From positions 62,001 to 126,000 of the forward strand of contig JAFTPK010000003.1 in assembly GCA_017463325.1 (NCBI GenBank): a stretch of 64,000 bases of DNA, in the 5' to 3' direction. This stretch comes from Clostridia bacterium (GTDB taxonomy: Bacteria > Bacillota > Clostridia > Christensenellales > Borkfalkiaceae). Positions 10,921-19,672 of this stretch are shown here, piece by piece. Every line of letters starts with the position of its first letter. Positions within the stretch are counted from its first letter, which is position 1. The translations under genes were made by a program, and so were the position numbers. The notes beneath the pieces are model-generated. The model searched no databases and was not told the origin of the DNA. It saw only the letters and a list, made by a program, of their open reading frames with translations.

Positions 10921-10946
10921 TCGTATATCCTCACTTTTTTCTTTAT

Positions 10947-10975
10947 ATTATAGCACGGTTTTTTATATTTTGCAA
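10947..10975 (-). promoter_or_regulatory. Promoter of the C_GCAxxG_C_C gene
   Basis: TTGCAA (10970-10975), 17 bp, TATAAT (10947-10952). Confidence 0.7.
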
Positions 10976-10983
10976 TAAAACGG

Positions 10984-11012
10984 TTGCGTATTTTTGAGAA
11001 ATTTGCTACAAT
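10984..11012 (+). promoter_or_regulatory. Promoter of mtnN-ung
   Basis: TTGCGT (10984-10989), 17 bp, TACAAT (11007-11012), with an extended -10 TG. Divergent from the preceding promoter, -35 boxes 8 bp apart. Confidence 0.65.
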
Positions 11013-11020
11013 ACAATACA

Positions 11021-11034
11021 TGGACAACTGTCCA
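11021..11034 (+). promoter_or_regulatory. 14-bp inverted repeat in the mtnN leader
   Basis: TGGACA-AC-TGTCCA, placed right after the expected transcription start and ending 2 nt before the AAGGAG ribosome binding site. It could be an operator or a small hairpin; the 2-nt loop makes an RNA hairpin unlikely, so a DNA site is the better reading. Confidence 0.35.
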
Positions 11035-11047
11035 AAGGAGAACGGAT

Positions 11048-11704
11048 ATGATCGGTGTAGTGATCGCCATGCAAAGCGAGGCGGATATTTTAATAGAGGA
11101 AATGAAAATCGAACGGAGCCTTACGGTAAGCGGAAAACCCGTATTCGTCGGCACGGCGTTCGACAAAGAGCTTGCTCTTTGTATTTGCGGGGTAGGCAAG
11201 GTAAACGCCGCCCTCGGCGCACAACTTCTCGTCAGTAAGTTTGACGTGAAACGCCTTTTAAATTTCGGCGTGGCTGGCGGGCTTAACGCAAACACCGAGC
11301 TTTGCAAAGTCTATCAGATCGGCGCGGCAACTCAGTTCGATTTCGATCTTACTGCCCTCAACGGCACCAAGATAGGCACCCTTGACGAATACGAGGAAAA
11401 TTATCTTCCCCTCTGCCGTTTAACGGCAAATTTCCCCGTCCGAAAGCTTGCCACAGCCGACCGTTTCAACGACAGCCCCGCTGATTACGAGCTACTCACC
11501 CAAGAATTGCAAGCGGATATTCGCGACATGGAAGGTGCGGCGATCGTTCAAGCGGCACGGAAAGCGGAATTGCCCGTGTACTCGCTGAAAGCGATTTCCG
11601 ACGTTGCGGGCAGCGGGAGCACGACGGAGCAATATCTCGTCAACCGTGCGGCAGCACTTGAAAATTTAAAAGCGGCTCTCCCCCTGATTTTTGAAGAATT
11701 ATAA
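11048..11704 (+). CDS. mtnN: 5'-Methylthioadenosine/S-adenosylhomocysteine nucleosidase
   Basis: Cleaves adenine from methylthioadenosine and S-adenosylhomocysteine, products of polyamine and methylation chemistry. Nucleoside phosphorylase-type fold: N-terminal GVVIAMQSEAD, the GVAGGL turn, DMEGAA (ribose-binding Glu), and AISDVAG with the catalytic Asp. 218 aa from the ATG at 11048, which has AAAGGAG 7 nt upstream; an 18-residue longer frame lacks any ribosome binding site and would start inside the promoter. Futalosine hydrolases are related, but no menaquinone genes are near. Confidence 0.85.
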   Translation: MIGVVIAMQSEADILIEEMKIERSLTVSGKPVFVGTAFDKELALCICGVGKVNAALGAQLLVSKFDVKRLLNFGVAGGLNANTELCKVYQIGAATQFDFDLTALNGTKIGTLDEYEENYLPLCRLTANFPVRKLATADRFNDSPADYELLTQELQADIRDMEGAAIVQAARKAELPVYSLKAISDVAGSGSTTEQYLVNRAAALENLKAALPLIFEEL

Positions 11705-11745
11705 TGGACGCCCTGAAAGAAGTACTTGGGCTATTGAGGTTTAAA

Positions 11746-12414
11746 ATGGTCAATTTAGGCGACTGGACGAGCGTGCTCGCCCCTTTATTCGGTGACGAAC
11801 GCTATCACAAAATCCGTGAATTTTTATTGATGGAATACGGAAACTACACGGTATATCCCGATATGTACGACCTGTACAACTGTTTCCGTTTCACCCCTTT
11901 TGAAAAGGTAAAAGTCGTCCTTTTGGGGCAGGACCCCTATCATAACGAGGGACAGGCGCACGGGCTTTGCTTTTCGGTCAAAGAGGGAGTACCCAACCCG
12001 CCCTCCTTGGAAAACATTTTCAAGGAGCTAACTGCTGACGTCGGCTGCCCTTACCCTAAGTGCGGCGATCTTACCAAATGGGCGAACGAGGGCGTACTTC
12101 TTCTCAACACCTCCTTGACGGTGCGGGCACATCAAGCGAACTCCCATTCCAAATGCGGCTGGGCGTGGTTCACCGACAGCGTCATCAAGCTCTTGTCCGA
12201 ACAAAAAGAAAACCTCGTCTTTATCCTTTGGGGTGGCAACGCAAGGAGCAAAAAACCGCTGATCGACGCCTCCAAGCATTGCGTGATCGAGAGCGTTCAC
12301 CCCTCCCCGCTTTCGGCTTACAACGGATTTTTCGGGAGCAAGCCGTTCTCCAAAACTAACGAATACTTACTTTCCAAAGGCATTTCCCCGATCGACTGGG
12401 ATTTAACGAAATAA
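11746..12414 (+). CDS. ung: Uracil-DNA glycosylase (family 1)
   Basis: Removes uracil from DNA in base excision repair. Family 1 motifs: GQDPYH with the water-activating Asp, LLLNTSLTV, the uracil-binding Asn strand (FILWGGNA), and HPSPLSAYNGFFGS with the catalytic His and minor-groove loop. I place the start at 11746 (MVNLGDWTS), which has GAGG 7 nt upstream and gives 222 aa, the usual size. An ATG at 11704 that overlaps the mtnN stop (TAATG) would add 14 residues without a good binding site. Co-transcribed with mtnN. Confidence 0.93.
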   Translation: MVNLGDWTSVLAPLFGDERYHKIREFLLMEYGNYTVYPDMYDLYNCFRFTPFEKVKVVLLGQDPYHNEGQAHGLCFSVKEGVPNPPSLENIFKELTADVGCPYPKCGDLTKWANEGVLLLNTSLTVRAHQANSHSKCGWAWFTDSVIKLLSEQKENLVFILWGGNARSKKPLIDASKHCVIESVHPSPLSAYNGFFGSKPFSKTNEYLLSKGISPIDWDLTK

Positions 12415-12418
12415 AAAC

Positions 12419-12450
12419 CACGCCGCTCGCGTTTCTTCGTGAGCGGCGTG
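12419..12450. terminator. Bidirectional terminator between ung and ynbB
   Basis: 10-bp perfect stem (CACGCCGCTC / GAGCGGCGTG). Followed by TTTT on the plus side and by a longer U run (GTTTTTATTT) on the minus side, so it serves both convergent genes. Confidence 0.8.
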
Positions 12451-12466
12451 AAGTTTTATCAGGCAA

Positions 12467-13693
12467 TTATAAAAGTTTTGCAAGAATTTTTTTGAGGGCG
12501 TATTTGGCGTGCTCGTAGGTAAGGCCGCCTTGGAAATACGCCGTGTACGGCTCTTTCACGGGTGCGTCGGCAGAAAGCTCGATTGACGCACCCTCTACAA
12601 AACAGCCCGCCGCCATAATCACTTTACTGTCATACCCCGGCATATCCCACGGCTCCAAGGTCACGAACCCGTCCACAGGCGACGCCTCCTGCACCGATTG
12701 AATAAAGTCGCAAAGCTGTTTTGCCGTGTCAAACCGAATGGCGCGGGTGATATCCGCGGGCACTTTATCAAGCGTGGGAAAGTTCTCGTAGCCAAGCTCT
12801 TCCATACATTTCCCGATTACAAGACTGCCTTTTACCGCCTGATTGACGGTGTGCGGAGCCATAAAAAGTCCTTGATAGAAAAGCCGCCAACCGTAGGCGT
12901 AGGAGCCTACTTCATTCCCTACGGAAGGCGCCGTCAGCCGTTTGCCGATTAAATCGACGTATTTTTCCTTGCCGACGATATAACCGCCCGTCGGCGCAAG
13001 CCCCCCGCCGGGGTTTTTAATGAGCGAGCCGACCGCTACGTCCGCTCCGACGTCGCAAGGCTCTTCCTTTTCTACAAACTCGCCGTAACAGTTATCGACG
13101 AAAATACAACCCGTAAAGCCAAGCCCGCGGACGAATTTACAAACCTCCCCGATCTCTTTAACGGAAAAGGCGTCCCGAAGTTCGTACCCGCGCGAACGCT
13201 GAATATAGACCATTTTTAAGGCGTTTCCCGCCTCTTTTATCGCGCTTTCAATCGCCTCGAAATCAAATTTTCCCTTTTCGTTTAACGCAACGCACTCGAA
13301 TTTCACGCCAAACTCTTTCAAAGAGCCGTTTCCCTCACCGTAAATTACCCCGCGCAAGGTGTCGTAAGGCATTCCGGAAACGCTAAGCGCGACGTCGCCC
13401 GGGCGCAATACCCCAAACAACGCCACCGAAAGCGCGTGCGTGCCCGAAAGAAGCGCGGGCGAAACAATCCCGCTCTCTCCGCCGAATACCTTGGCGTAAA
13501 TTTCTCCAAGTAAAAACCGCCCCTCGTCCCCGTAGCCGTAGCCCGTTGACGGATTGAAATGCCGAATCGCCACCCCTTTCTCGCAAAAGGCTTTGAGCAC
13601 CTTTTCTTGATTGTATTCGCTGATCTCGTCAGCGCGGGCAAACTCTTTTTCAAGCACCCGCTCGCTTTTTTTAATAAGTTCTTCTGCCGTCAT
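12467..13693 (-). CDS. ynbB: YnbB-family PLP enzyme (methionine gamma-lyase-like, 'aluminum resistance' family)
   Basis: Fold-type I PLP-dependent enzyme of the COG4100/YnbB family, annotated as methionine gamma-lyase-like; the physiological substrate is not established. Visible: SGTHALSVALFG cofactor loop, VDNCYGEF with the PLP-ring Asp, and SLIKNPGGG with the Schiff-base Lys near residue 240. 408 aa. GAGG precedes the ATG. It follows the mutSL-miaA cluster as in many Firmicutes; hfq, often found between miaA and ynbB, is absent. It seems separately transcribed: its promoter is covered by a palindromic operator, which hints at a dedicated repressor or metabolite control. Confidence 0.85.
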   Translation of the reverse strand: MTAEELIKKSERVLEKEFARADEISEYNQEKVLKAFCEKGVAIRHFNPSTGYGYGDEGRFLLGEIYAKVFGGESGIVSPALLSGTHALSVALFGVLRPGDVALSVSGMPYDTLRGVIYGEGNGSLKEFGVKFECVALNEKGKFDFEAIESAIKEAGNALKMVYIQRSRGYELRDAFSVKEIGEVCKFVRGLGFTGCIFVDNCYGEFVEKEEPCDVGADVAVGSLIKNPGGGLAPTGGYIVGKEKYVDLIGKRLTAPSVGNEVGSYAYGWRLFYQGLFMAPHTVNQAVKGSLVIGKCMEELGYENFPTLDKVPADITRAIRFDTAKQLCDFIQSVQEASPVDGFVTLEPWDMPGYDSKVIMAAGCFVEGASIELSADAPVKEPYTAYFQGGLTYEHAKYALKKILAKLL

Positions 13694-13711
13694 ATCTCTT
13701 TTCCTCGTAGT

Positions 13712-13740
13712 ATGTCAGACGTAATTATTACGCCTGACAT
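13712..13740. promoter_or_regulatory. 29-bp near-perfect palindromic operator before ynbB
   Basis: Two 14-bp arms, 13712-13725 (ATGTCAGACGTAAT) and 13727-13740 (reverse complement with one mismatch), around a single central T; symmetry continues one base on each side. It covers the end of the -10 box and the transcription start of ynbB. Related half-sites occur further upstream (ATGTTTGG and ATGTCAGATATAAT on the minus strand, 13761-13790). Confidence 0.65.
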
Positions 13741-13766
13741 AATATTTTACCGTATTAGTATGCCAA
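13739..13766 (-). promoter_or_regulatory. Putative promoter of ynbB
   Basis: TTGGCA (13761-13766), 16 bp, TATTAT (13739-13744). The -10 overlaps the palindrome, consistent with repression. Confidence 0.5.
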
Positions 13767-13771
13767 ACATA

Positions 13772-13794
13772 GGTATTATATCTGACATAATACC
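13772..13794. promoter_or_regulatory. Second inverted repeat upstream of ynbB
   Basis: Arms GGTATTAT and ATAATACC around a 7-nt centre containing a CTGACA half-site of the main operator. No U run follows, so it is not a terminator for miaA. Confidence 0.4.
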
Positions 13795-13799
13795 ACCTT

Positions 13800-14696
13800 T
13801 TACAGGGTGGACAAGATTTCTTCAACGTTCGCCCTTTCAGGGGAAAGCAGCACGTGATTTTCCATGCGTTTAAAGTAAGTAATTTGCCGTTTTGCGTAGT
13901 TTCTCGTATTTTTTTGAATAACCGCTACGATCTCTTTATCCGTAAGACCTGCTGCCATTCCCTCGACGATTTCTTTATACCCGATTCCCTGCATACATTG
14001 CGAAGTGGGCGAAACGCCTTGATCTAAAAGAGAAATTACCTCTTTTTTCAGCCCTGCCTCAAACATTTTCTCCACCCGCAAATCTATCCGCTGATAGAGC
14101 GTTTCTCTTGGAAAATCCACCGAAAATGCAGTAAAATCAAAACGCGGGATCCTCTCGTCCTTCTGCTCGGATTTACGTTTTCCCGTCACGAAAAAAATCT
14201 CCAAAGCGCGTATCACCCGTTTCGTATCGTTTTCGTGTAGGAGCAACGCGCTTTCGGGGTCTTTCTCCTTTAAAAGCTCGTGCAGATAGGTTTTTCCCTT
14301 TATTTTCAAGCTTTCTTCAAGCTCCGCGCGGATTTTTTCGTCTGCGCCCGCGTTGCCGAATTGACTTTTATAAAGAAGCGCTTGGATATAAAATCCCGTG
14401 CCCCCGCAAATAATCGGCGTCTTTCCTTGCGCAAGCAAGCGTTCCACCAAAGGCAACGCCTGCGCCTCGTAATCGCTCACCGAAAATTTTTCAAACGGCT
14501 CTACGACGTCGATCATATGATGAATCACGCCCTCTTTTTCCGCTTCGGTGGGCTTTGCCGTGCCTACGTCAAGACCCTTGTAGACGAGCATGGAGTCCGC
14601 GGAAATCACCTCGGTATTTAATTGTTTCGCAAGCGCAACGGAAAGCGCCGTCTTTCCCGACGCCGTTGCACCGCAAATTACCACCACTTTTGCCAT
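13800..14696 (-). CDS. miaA: tRNA dimethylallyltransferase
   Basis: Adds a dimethylallyl group to A37 of tRNAs reading UNN codons; MiaB (encoded at the head of this operon) then methylthiolates the product. P-loop GATASGKT at residues 8-15, substrate loop ISADSMLVYKG, GGTGFY, and the insertion domain with DTKRVIRALE. 298 aa from the ATG at 14696, which overlaps the mutL stop (TGATG) and follows AAGGA. A frame extending upstream is only overlap with mutL. Confidence 0.95.
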   Translation of the reverse strand: MAKVVVICGATASGKTALSVALAKQLNTEVISADSMLVYKGLDVGTAKPTEAEKEGVIHHMIDVVEPFEKFSVSDYEAQALPLVERLLAQGKTPIICGGTGFYIQALLYKSQFGNAGADEKIRAELEESLKIKGKTYLHELLKEKDPESALLLHENDTKRVIRALEIFFVTGKRKSEQKDERIPRFDFTAFSVDFPRETLYQRIDLRVEKMFEAGLKKEVISLLDQGVSPTSQCMQGIGYKEIVEGMAAGLTDKEIVAVIQKNTRNYAKRQITYFKRMENHVLLSPERANVEEILSTL

Positions 14697-17053
14697 CACA
14701 CGATCCTTTTGAACATTTTTTCCAGTTCTTTTTTCGTGATCTTCGTGACGACGGGACGGCCGTGCGGACATTTCAGCCCCATATTGCCGTCCATCATTTC
14801 AAACAGCGTATCTACCTCGTCCCTCGAAAGATCCATGCCGCCTTTGACTGCCGCTTTACACGCCGCCGACGCAAGCTTATCCTTTAAAAGCTCGGAAAGT
14901 CTGATCCCTTTATAAGCGCCGATATTCCCCAAAACGTCGTTGAAAAACACGGAGAGGTCGATCTGTTGCAAATCGAGTGGAACGGCGGAAATTTTAAAGC
15001 TGTTTGTCCCAAATTCCTCCAAATCAAAGCCAAGCGCGCGAATATCCTCCGTATGCTCGCGAATGAAATCGCTCTCAAACGCGTTCAAATCAAGGGTAAA
15101 GGGCACAAGCATAGGCTGTTGAACGATCTTGCGCGCCTCCATTTTCTCTTTCAAACGGTCGAAAATCAGCCGTTCGTGCGCGGCGTGCTGGTCGATCACG
15201 TACACCTCGTCGTTTTTTTCGTACAATAAATAGGTGTTGAACAGCTTACCTACGTATCGACAGGAAGAAACGTCAATTCTGTTTTGCTGTTTTTTGCCCT
15301 CCATTTCCATCAGGAATTTTTTATTTTCCTCGAAAACGTCCACCGACGGCGCCGTTGTAAATTTTGCCGTTTCACCGCTCGACTGTTCGCCCTGTTCAAC
15401 GATTATCCTATTTTTCTGAAAAAACAGCTTAGGAAATTTTCTACGCCGTAAAAGCTCTGCGTCGCAAATTTCTCCCTCTTTCTTTTGGGGGCGCGAACGA
15501 TAAGGATTTGATCCCTCCCGCCTAAATTCCGTATGGTAATATTTTTGCGTAACTCCCTGCATCACTTTCGTGACCGCAATTATGCGCGGCCTGACGGATA
15601 CTTTTTGATTGAGCTTCTCCGCCGCTTCCTTGGCGGGCTTCACCTCCGCAAACGGTACCTCGATAATAGGTACGCCGCGCGTCGTTTTCGGCCCCTTAAA
15701 GGTACCCTTTTGAATTTCTTCAAGCGCCTCTTCGTACGAAAACTTTTTCTTTTCAGGCTCGGCAGGTTTCGTTTCCTTTTCCTCTTCTTCGTCGTCCTGC
15801 AAAAATGCGGGCACGAAAAATTTATCCTTGGACTTTTCTACGGGCTTATCGTACTTGATATGTCTATGCATCACAGGCTCGCGCACACCCACAATCGGCG
15901 CCAAGGGCGCGCTCCTCGCCTCCTCGTACCCCTCTTCTAACTCTGCCGTAGGAAGGCTTGACGACTCGTCAGGCTTCACCGTAAAAGCAGCCGCGGGCTG
16001 TTTCAAGGTAGGCTCGGGCATAGGCTCCAAAGCCGTTTTCGGCGTCGAAACAAGGTATTCAAACGCCTTAGAATTGCCGTCGAGAACCGCCGCAACCACC
16101 GAATTGATGCATCCGTAAATACTATGATTGTCCACAAAGCGTACGTCCGTTTTATTCGGGTGTACGTTGACGTCCACGATTTCGGGAGGAACCGTTAAAT
16201 AGAGCACGTAGAAGGGATACTGCCGCTTCATCAAATAGCTTGAATAAGCACTTGACATTGCCGAAGAAATAAGCGCGTTTTGAACAAACCTACCGTTGAG
16301 AAATACGCTTTGATAGGATTTATTCGGCTTGGAAAAATTCTGATTGCCGATATAGCCGCGAATACGAATCCCGTACTTTTGCGCGTCGATTTGAAAAAGA
16401 TCATTTAAAATATTCGCGCCGTACACGCACGCAAGCGCCGCCTCGTCCCCCTCGCCGAACGACTGCAAGACCTTTCTCCCGTTCGCGTAATAGGTGAACG
16501 CAATCTCCGAATGACTGAGGATAAACCGAGAAACATACGTCGTGATCTCCGATTCCTCCGTCTTGTCCGTGCGCAAATATTTCCGCCGCACGACCATATT
16601 CCCAAACAAATCCTCCACCTTGACGTCGGTGCCCTTATCCCCCGCCGCAGGTAAAATTTCGCCAAGCTCTCCACCGTTGGAGCAAAGCTGATAACAATCC
16701 CCCTCCTCCGTTTTAGAGGTGATCGTCATTTTTGACACGGATGCAATCGAAGCGACAGCCTCCCCACGAAAGCCCAGCGTCATAATTCGCTCCAAGTCCT
16801 CCGCTTTTTCAAGCTTGCTTGTTGCGTGCGGCAAAAATGCGGCGTGCAAATCGTCGCGCTCAATCCCGACGCCGTTATCAACGACGCGAATAAGCTGTTT
16901 TCCACCGCTCTCCACGTAAATCTGTATTTCCGTCGCCCCTGCGTCGATCGCGTTTTCGACAAGCTCTTTCACGACGGAATAGGGACGGTCGATCACTTCG
17001 CCCGCCGCAATACGGTTATATACGTGCTGAGGTAAAATATTGATCTTTGCCAT
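14696..17053 (-). CDS. mutL: DNA mismatch repair protein MutL
   Basis: GHKL ATPase that couples MutS mismatch recognition to strand incision. N-terminal part carries ENAIDAG, DNGVGI, HATSK and GFRGEA; a long charged linker spans about 345-580; the C-terminal dimerisation and endonuclease domain has DQHAAHE near residue 621, ACKAAVKGG and CPHGRP. In the metal motif DQHA-x2-E-x4-E the last Glu is Asp here, a conservative change. 785 aa, long for the family because of the linker. One base separates it from the mutS stop, with GGAG upstream: tight coupling. Confidence 0.95.
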   Translation of the reverse strand: MAKINILPQHVYNRIAAGEVIDRPYSVVKELVENAIDAGATEIQIYVESGGKQLIRVVDNGVGIERDDLHAAFLPHATSKLEKAEDLERIMTLGFRGEAVASIASVSKMTITSKTEEGDCYQLCSNGGELGEILPAAGDKGTDVKVEDLFGNMVVRRKYLRTDKTEESEITTYVSRFILSHSEIAFTYYANGRKVLQSFGEGDEAALACVYGANILNDLFQIDAQKYGIRIRGYIGNQNFSKPNKSYQSVFLNGRFVQNALISSAMSSAYSSYLMKRQYPFYVLYLTVPPEIVDVNVHPNKTDVRFVDNHSIYGCINSVVAAVLDGNSKAFEYLVSTPKTALEPMPEPTLKQPAAAFTVKPDESSSLPTAELEEGYEEARSAPLAPIVGVREPVMHRHIKYDKPVEKSKDKFFVPAFLQDDEEEEKETKPAEPEKKKFSYEEALEEIQKGTFKGPKTTRGVPIIEVPFAEVKPAKEAAEKLNQKVSVRPRIIAVTKVMQGVTQKYYHTEFRREGSNPYRSRPQKKEGEICDAELLRRRKFPKLFFQKNRIIVEQGEQSSGETAKFTTAPSVDVFEENKKFLMEMEGKKQQNRIDVSSCRYVGKLFNTYLLYEKNDEVYVIDQHAAHERLIFDRLKEKMEARKIVQQPMLVPFTLDLNAFESDFIREHTEDIRALGFDLEEFGTNSFKISAVPLDLQQIDLSVFFNDVLGNIGAYKGIRLSELLKDKLASAACKAAVKGGMDLSRDEVDTLFEMMDGNMGLKCPHGRPVVTKITKKELEKMFKRIV

Positions 17054-17054
17054 C

Positions 17055-19667
17055 TTATTTCTCCGTAGTCAATTTCTCTTTTAAATCGCTTAATAAAAGC
17101 AACGCTTTCATGGGGGAAAGGGTATCGACGTCGGTAACGCGTAAAATACGCTCCACTTCGCTTTCTCTCCTCAATTCCTCTTCCTCCTCTACATTCTCCT
17201 TGGGCGCAAGCTTTCCGCGTGCCACGTCCGCTTTTTCAAGCGTTTTCAAAATCTTTTTCGCGCGCGTCGTCACCTCTGCGGGAACCCCCGCAAGCGACGC
17301 CACCTCAATACCGAAACTTCGATTTGCCCCGCCCCGCGAAATTTTCCTCAAAAATACCACCGCGCCGTTCAGTTCACGGACGGTAATTTTATAATTTTTC
17401 ACACCCTCTTGCTTGTTTTCAAGCTCCGTCAACTCGTGATAATGGGTGGCAAACAGCGTTTTTGCTTGCACCCGTTCGGTGAGAAATTCGATCACCGCCC
17501 ACGCAATGGAAAGCCCGTCGTAGGTACTCGTGCCCCGCCCGACCTCGTCAAGCACAAGCAAGCTGTCCTTCGTCGCGTGCAATAAAATGGACGCGACCTC
17601 CGTCATTTCCACCATGAACGTACTTTGATCGAAAATCAAATTATCGCTTGCGCCGACGCGGGTAAAAATACGGTCGATCATAGGAATTTGCGCGGCCTTA
17701 GCAGGCACAAAGGAACCGATATGCGCCATTAAGGCAATGAGCGCAACCTGCCGCATATACGTACTTTTTCCCGCCATATTCGGACCGGTGATGATCGCAC
17801 TACGATTATCTGCGTTGTCAAGCAAAGTGTCGTTGGGCACGAACCTCTCCTTGGAAATAGCCTCCACCACGGGATGACGTCCGTCGGTAATGGAGAGCGC
17901 GCCGCCGCTTTCCACCATTTTGGGGCGGACGTATCGACGCTCCTTTGCCACCGTGGCAAGCGAAACGAGACAGTCTAAACGCGCAATCGACGCCGATATT
18001 GTTTTCAGCTTTTCGATATTTTCCGAAAGCACCTGTAAAAGGGAGGAATAAATGGCTGACTCTAATTGCAAAGCGCGCTCGCCGCTCGTCAAAATTTTCT
18101 CTTCCAGCGTTTTCAGTTCTTCGGTGATATACCGTTCGCCCGTCGTGAGCGTCTGTTTGCGGATATAATCGGCGGGCGCTTTATCCTTTAAGGAATTGCT
18201 GATTTCGATATAGTACCCGAACACTCGGTTATAGCCCACTTTTAAGGTCTTTAACCCCGTCCTCTCCTTTTCGCGGGCTTCCAGTTCAAGCAACAGTCCC
18301 TTGCCCTTTTTTCCTACTAAACGAAGCTCGTCAAGCTCCTCGTTAAAGCCGTCGCGAATATACCCGCCGTCTTTCATCAGCGCGGGAGGCGCGTCTACGA
18401 TCGCCGCCGAAAGCAACGCGGCAAGCTCGCCCATATCCAAAAGCCCCTCGTTTACCTCCGTGAGGATTTTCGAGGTGAAGCCGACAAGGCGGAATTTGAG
18501 GGCGGGAAGCACCGAAAGGGACGCCGCAAGAGCTACGCAGTCCTTAGGCATTAAGTTGCCGTTGGAAATCTTCCCCGCAAGCCGCTCTACGTCCCTGACC
18601 TCGCAAAGGGTTTCCGCAAGCGAAATACGGCCGACGGAGGAATTGACAAGCTCCTCCACGCCGTCTAAGCGTTCATTGATCTCGTCGATATTTTTTAACG
18701 GCGAAAGAACGGTTTGGTGCAGAAGTCTTGCGCCCATACCCGTTTTCGTTTTATCCAAAAGCCATAAAAGCGAGCCGTATTTTTTATTCTCGGCGTTGCT
18801 TCTGACAAGCTCTAAATTTTTAACGGCAATACTGTCTAACGTCATATATTTCTCGCCGCTGATCACCTTGACCGTTGAAATGTTTGCAAGGGAATGTTTT
18901 TGCGTTTCGCGAAGATATTCGATCATAGCCCCCGCCGCGGCAATCAGCCCCGCTTTCCCCGCAATCCCGTACGCCGCAAGAGAAAGGGTCTTGAACTGTT
19001 CAAGGAGATTTTTCTCCGCGTGCTTTACGTTGAACGCCCAAGGCACGTAGCAGGAAAAAGCAGGCAAAATATTATGCCGTACTTCACGAATCGTCTTGCT
19101 TGCAAGCAGCATTTCTTCGTTGCAAATAATTTCGGCAACGCCAAGCTTTAAAAGGCAAGCCACCGTATCGTCGATCGCCGCCACGCCCGTAAATTCGCGC
19201 GCGCAAAATTCCCCCGTCGTAATATCCGCCCACGCCATGGAAATCGCGTCGCCCTCTTTATAAAGACAGGCAATATAATTATTCTTCCCCTCTTCCAGCA
19301 TACTGTCGTCGATCAACGTGCCCGCGGAAACGATACGCACCACACCCCGCTCCACCAGTCCTCTGCCTGAGGTTTTGGGGTCGGAGAGCTGCTCGCAAAT
19401 CGCCACCTTCTCGCCTGCGGCAACGAGCTTGGCTATATACCCCTCCGCCGCGTGATACGGAATCCCGCACATAGGTGCGCGCTCTTTAAGCCCGCAATCC
19501 TTGCCCGTCAGCGTCAAATCTAAAAGCTTTGAAACCTTGATCGCGTCCTCGAAAAACATTTCGTAAAAATCCCCCAAGCGATAGAACAGCACGCAATCCG
19601 CGTACTTTTCTTTCGTTTCAAGGTAGCGTCTCATCATTTCTGAAATACCCAATTTCTTATCCGCCAT
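17055..19667 (-). CDS. mutS: DNA mismatch repair protein MutS
   Basis: Recognises mismatches and small loops in DNA. The mismatch-probing GDFYEMF motif is at residues 32-38, connector and lever domains follow, and the ATPase domain shows Walker A GPNMAGKST near 625, LVLDEVGRGTST (Walker B and signature) and the His switch ATHYHE. 870 aa, normal length; the C-terminal tetramerisation/beta-clamp region is short. Second gene of miaB-mutS-mutL-miaA, 5 bp after miaB. Confidence 0.97.
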   Translation of the reverse strand: MADKKLGISEMMRRYLETKEKYADCVLFYRLGDFYEMFFEDAIKVSKLLDLTLTGKDCGLKERAPMCGIPYHAAEGYIAKLVAAGEKVAICEQLSDPKTSGRGLVERGVVRIVSAGTLIDDSMLEEGKNNYIACLYKEGDAISMAWADITTGEFCAREFTGVAAIDDTVACLLKLGVAEIICNEEMLLASKTIREVRHNILPAFSCYVPWAFNVKHAEKNLLEQFKTLSLAAYGIAGKAGLIAAAGAMIEYLRETQKHSLANISTVKVISGEKYMTLDSIAVKNLELVRSNAENKKYGSLLWLLDKTKTGMGARLLHQTVLSPLKNIDEINERLDGVEELVNSSVGRISLAETLCEVRDVERLAGKISNGNLMPKDCVALAASLSVLPALKFRLVGFTSKILTEVNEGLLDMGELAALLSAAIVDAPPALMKDGGYIRDGFNEELDELRLVGKKGKGLLLELEAREKERTGLKTLKVGYNRVFGYYIEISNSLKDKAPADYIRKQTLTTGERYITEELKTLEEKILTSGERALQLESAIYSSLLQVLSENIEKLKTISASIARLDCLVSLATVAKERRYVRPKMVESGGALSITDGRHPVVEAISKERFVPNDTLLDNADNRSAIITGPNMAGKSTYMRQVALIALMAHIGSFVPAKAAQIPMIDRIFTRVGASDNLIFDQSTFMVEMTEVASILLHATKDSLLVLDEVGRGTSTYDGLSIAWAVIEFLTERVQAKTLFATHYHELTELENKQEGVKNYKITVRELNGAVVFLRKISRGGANRSFGIEVASLAGVPAEVTTRAKKILKTLEKADVARGKLAPKENVEEEEELRRESEVERILRVTDVDTLSPMKALLLLSDLKEKLTTEK

Positions 19668-19672
19668 TTTCT

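Noticed and set aside
13712..13740. GlnR box upstream of ynbB, since ynbB precedes glnR-glnA in Bacillus
   Set aside because: GlnR sites have TGTnA and TnACA only 7 bp apart; here the matching ends are 17 bp apart, and no glnRA follows.
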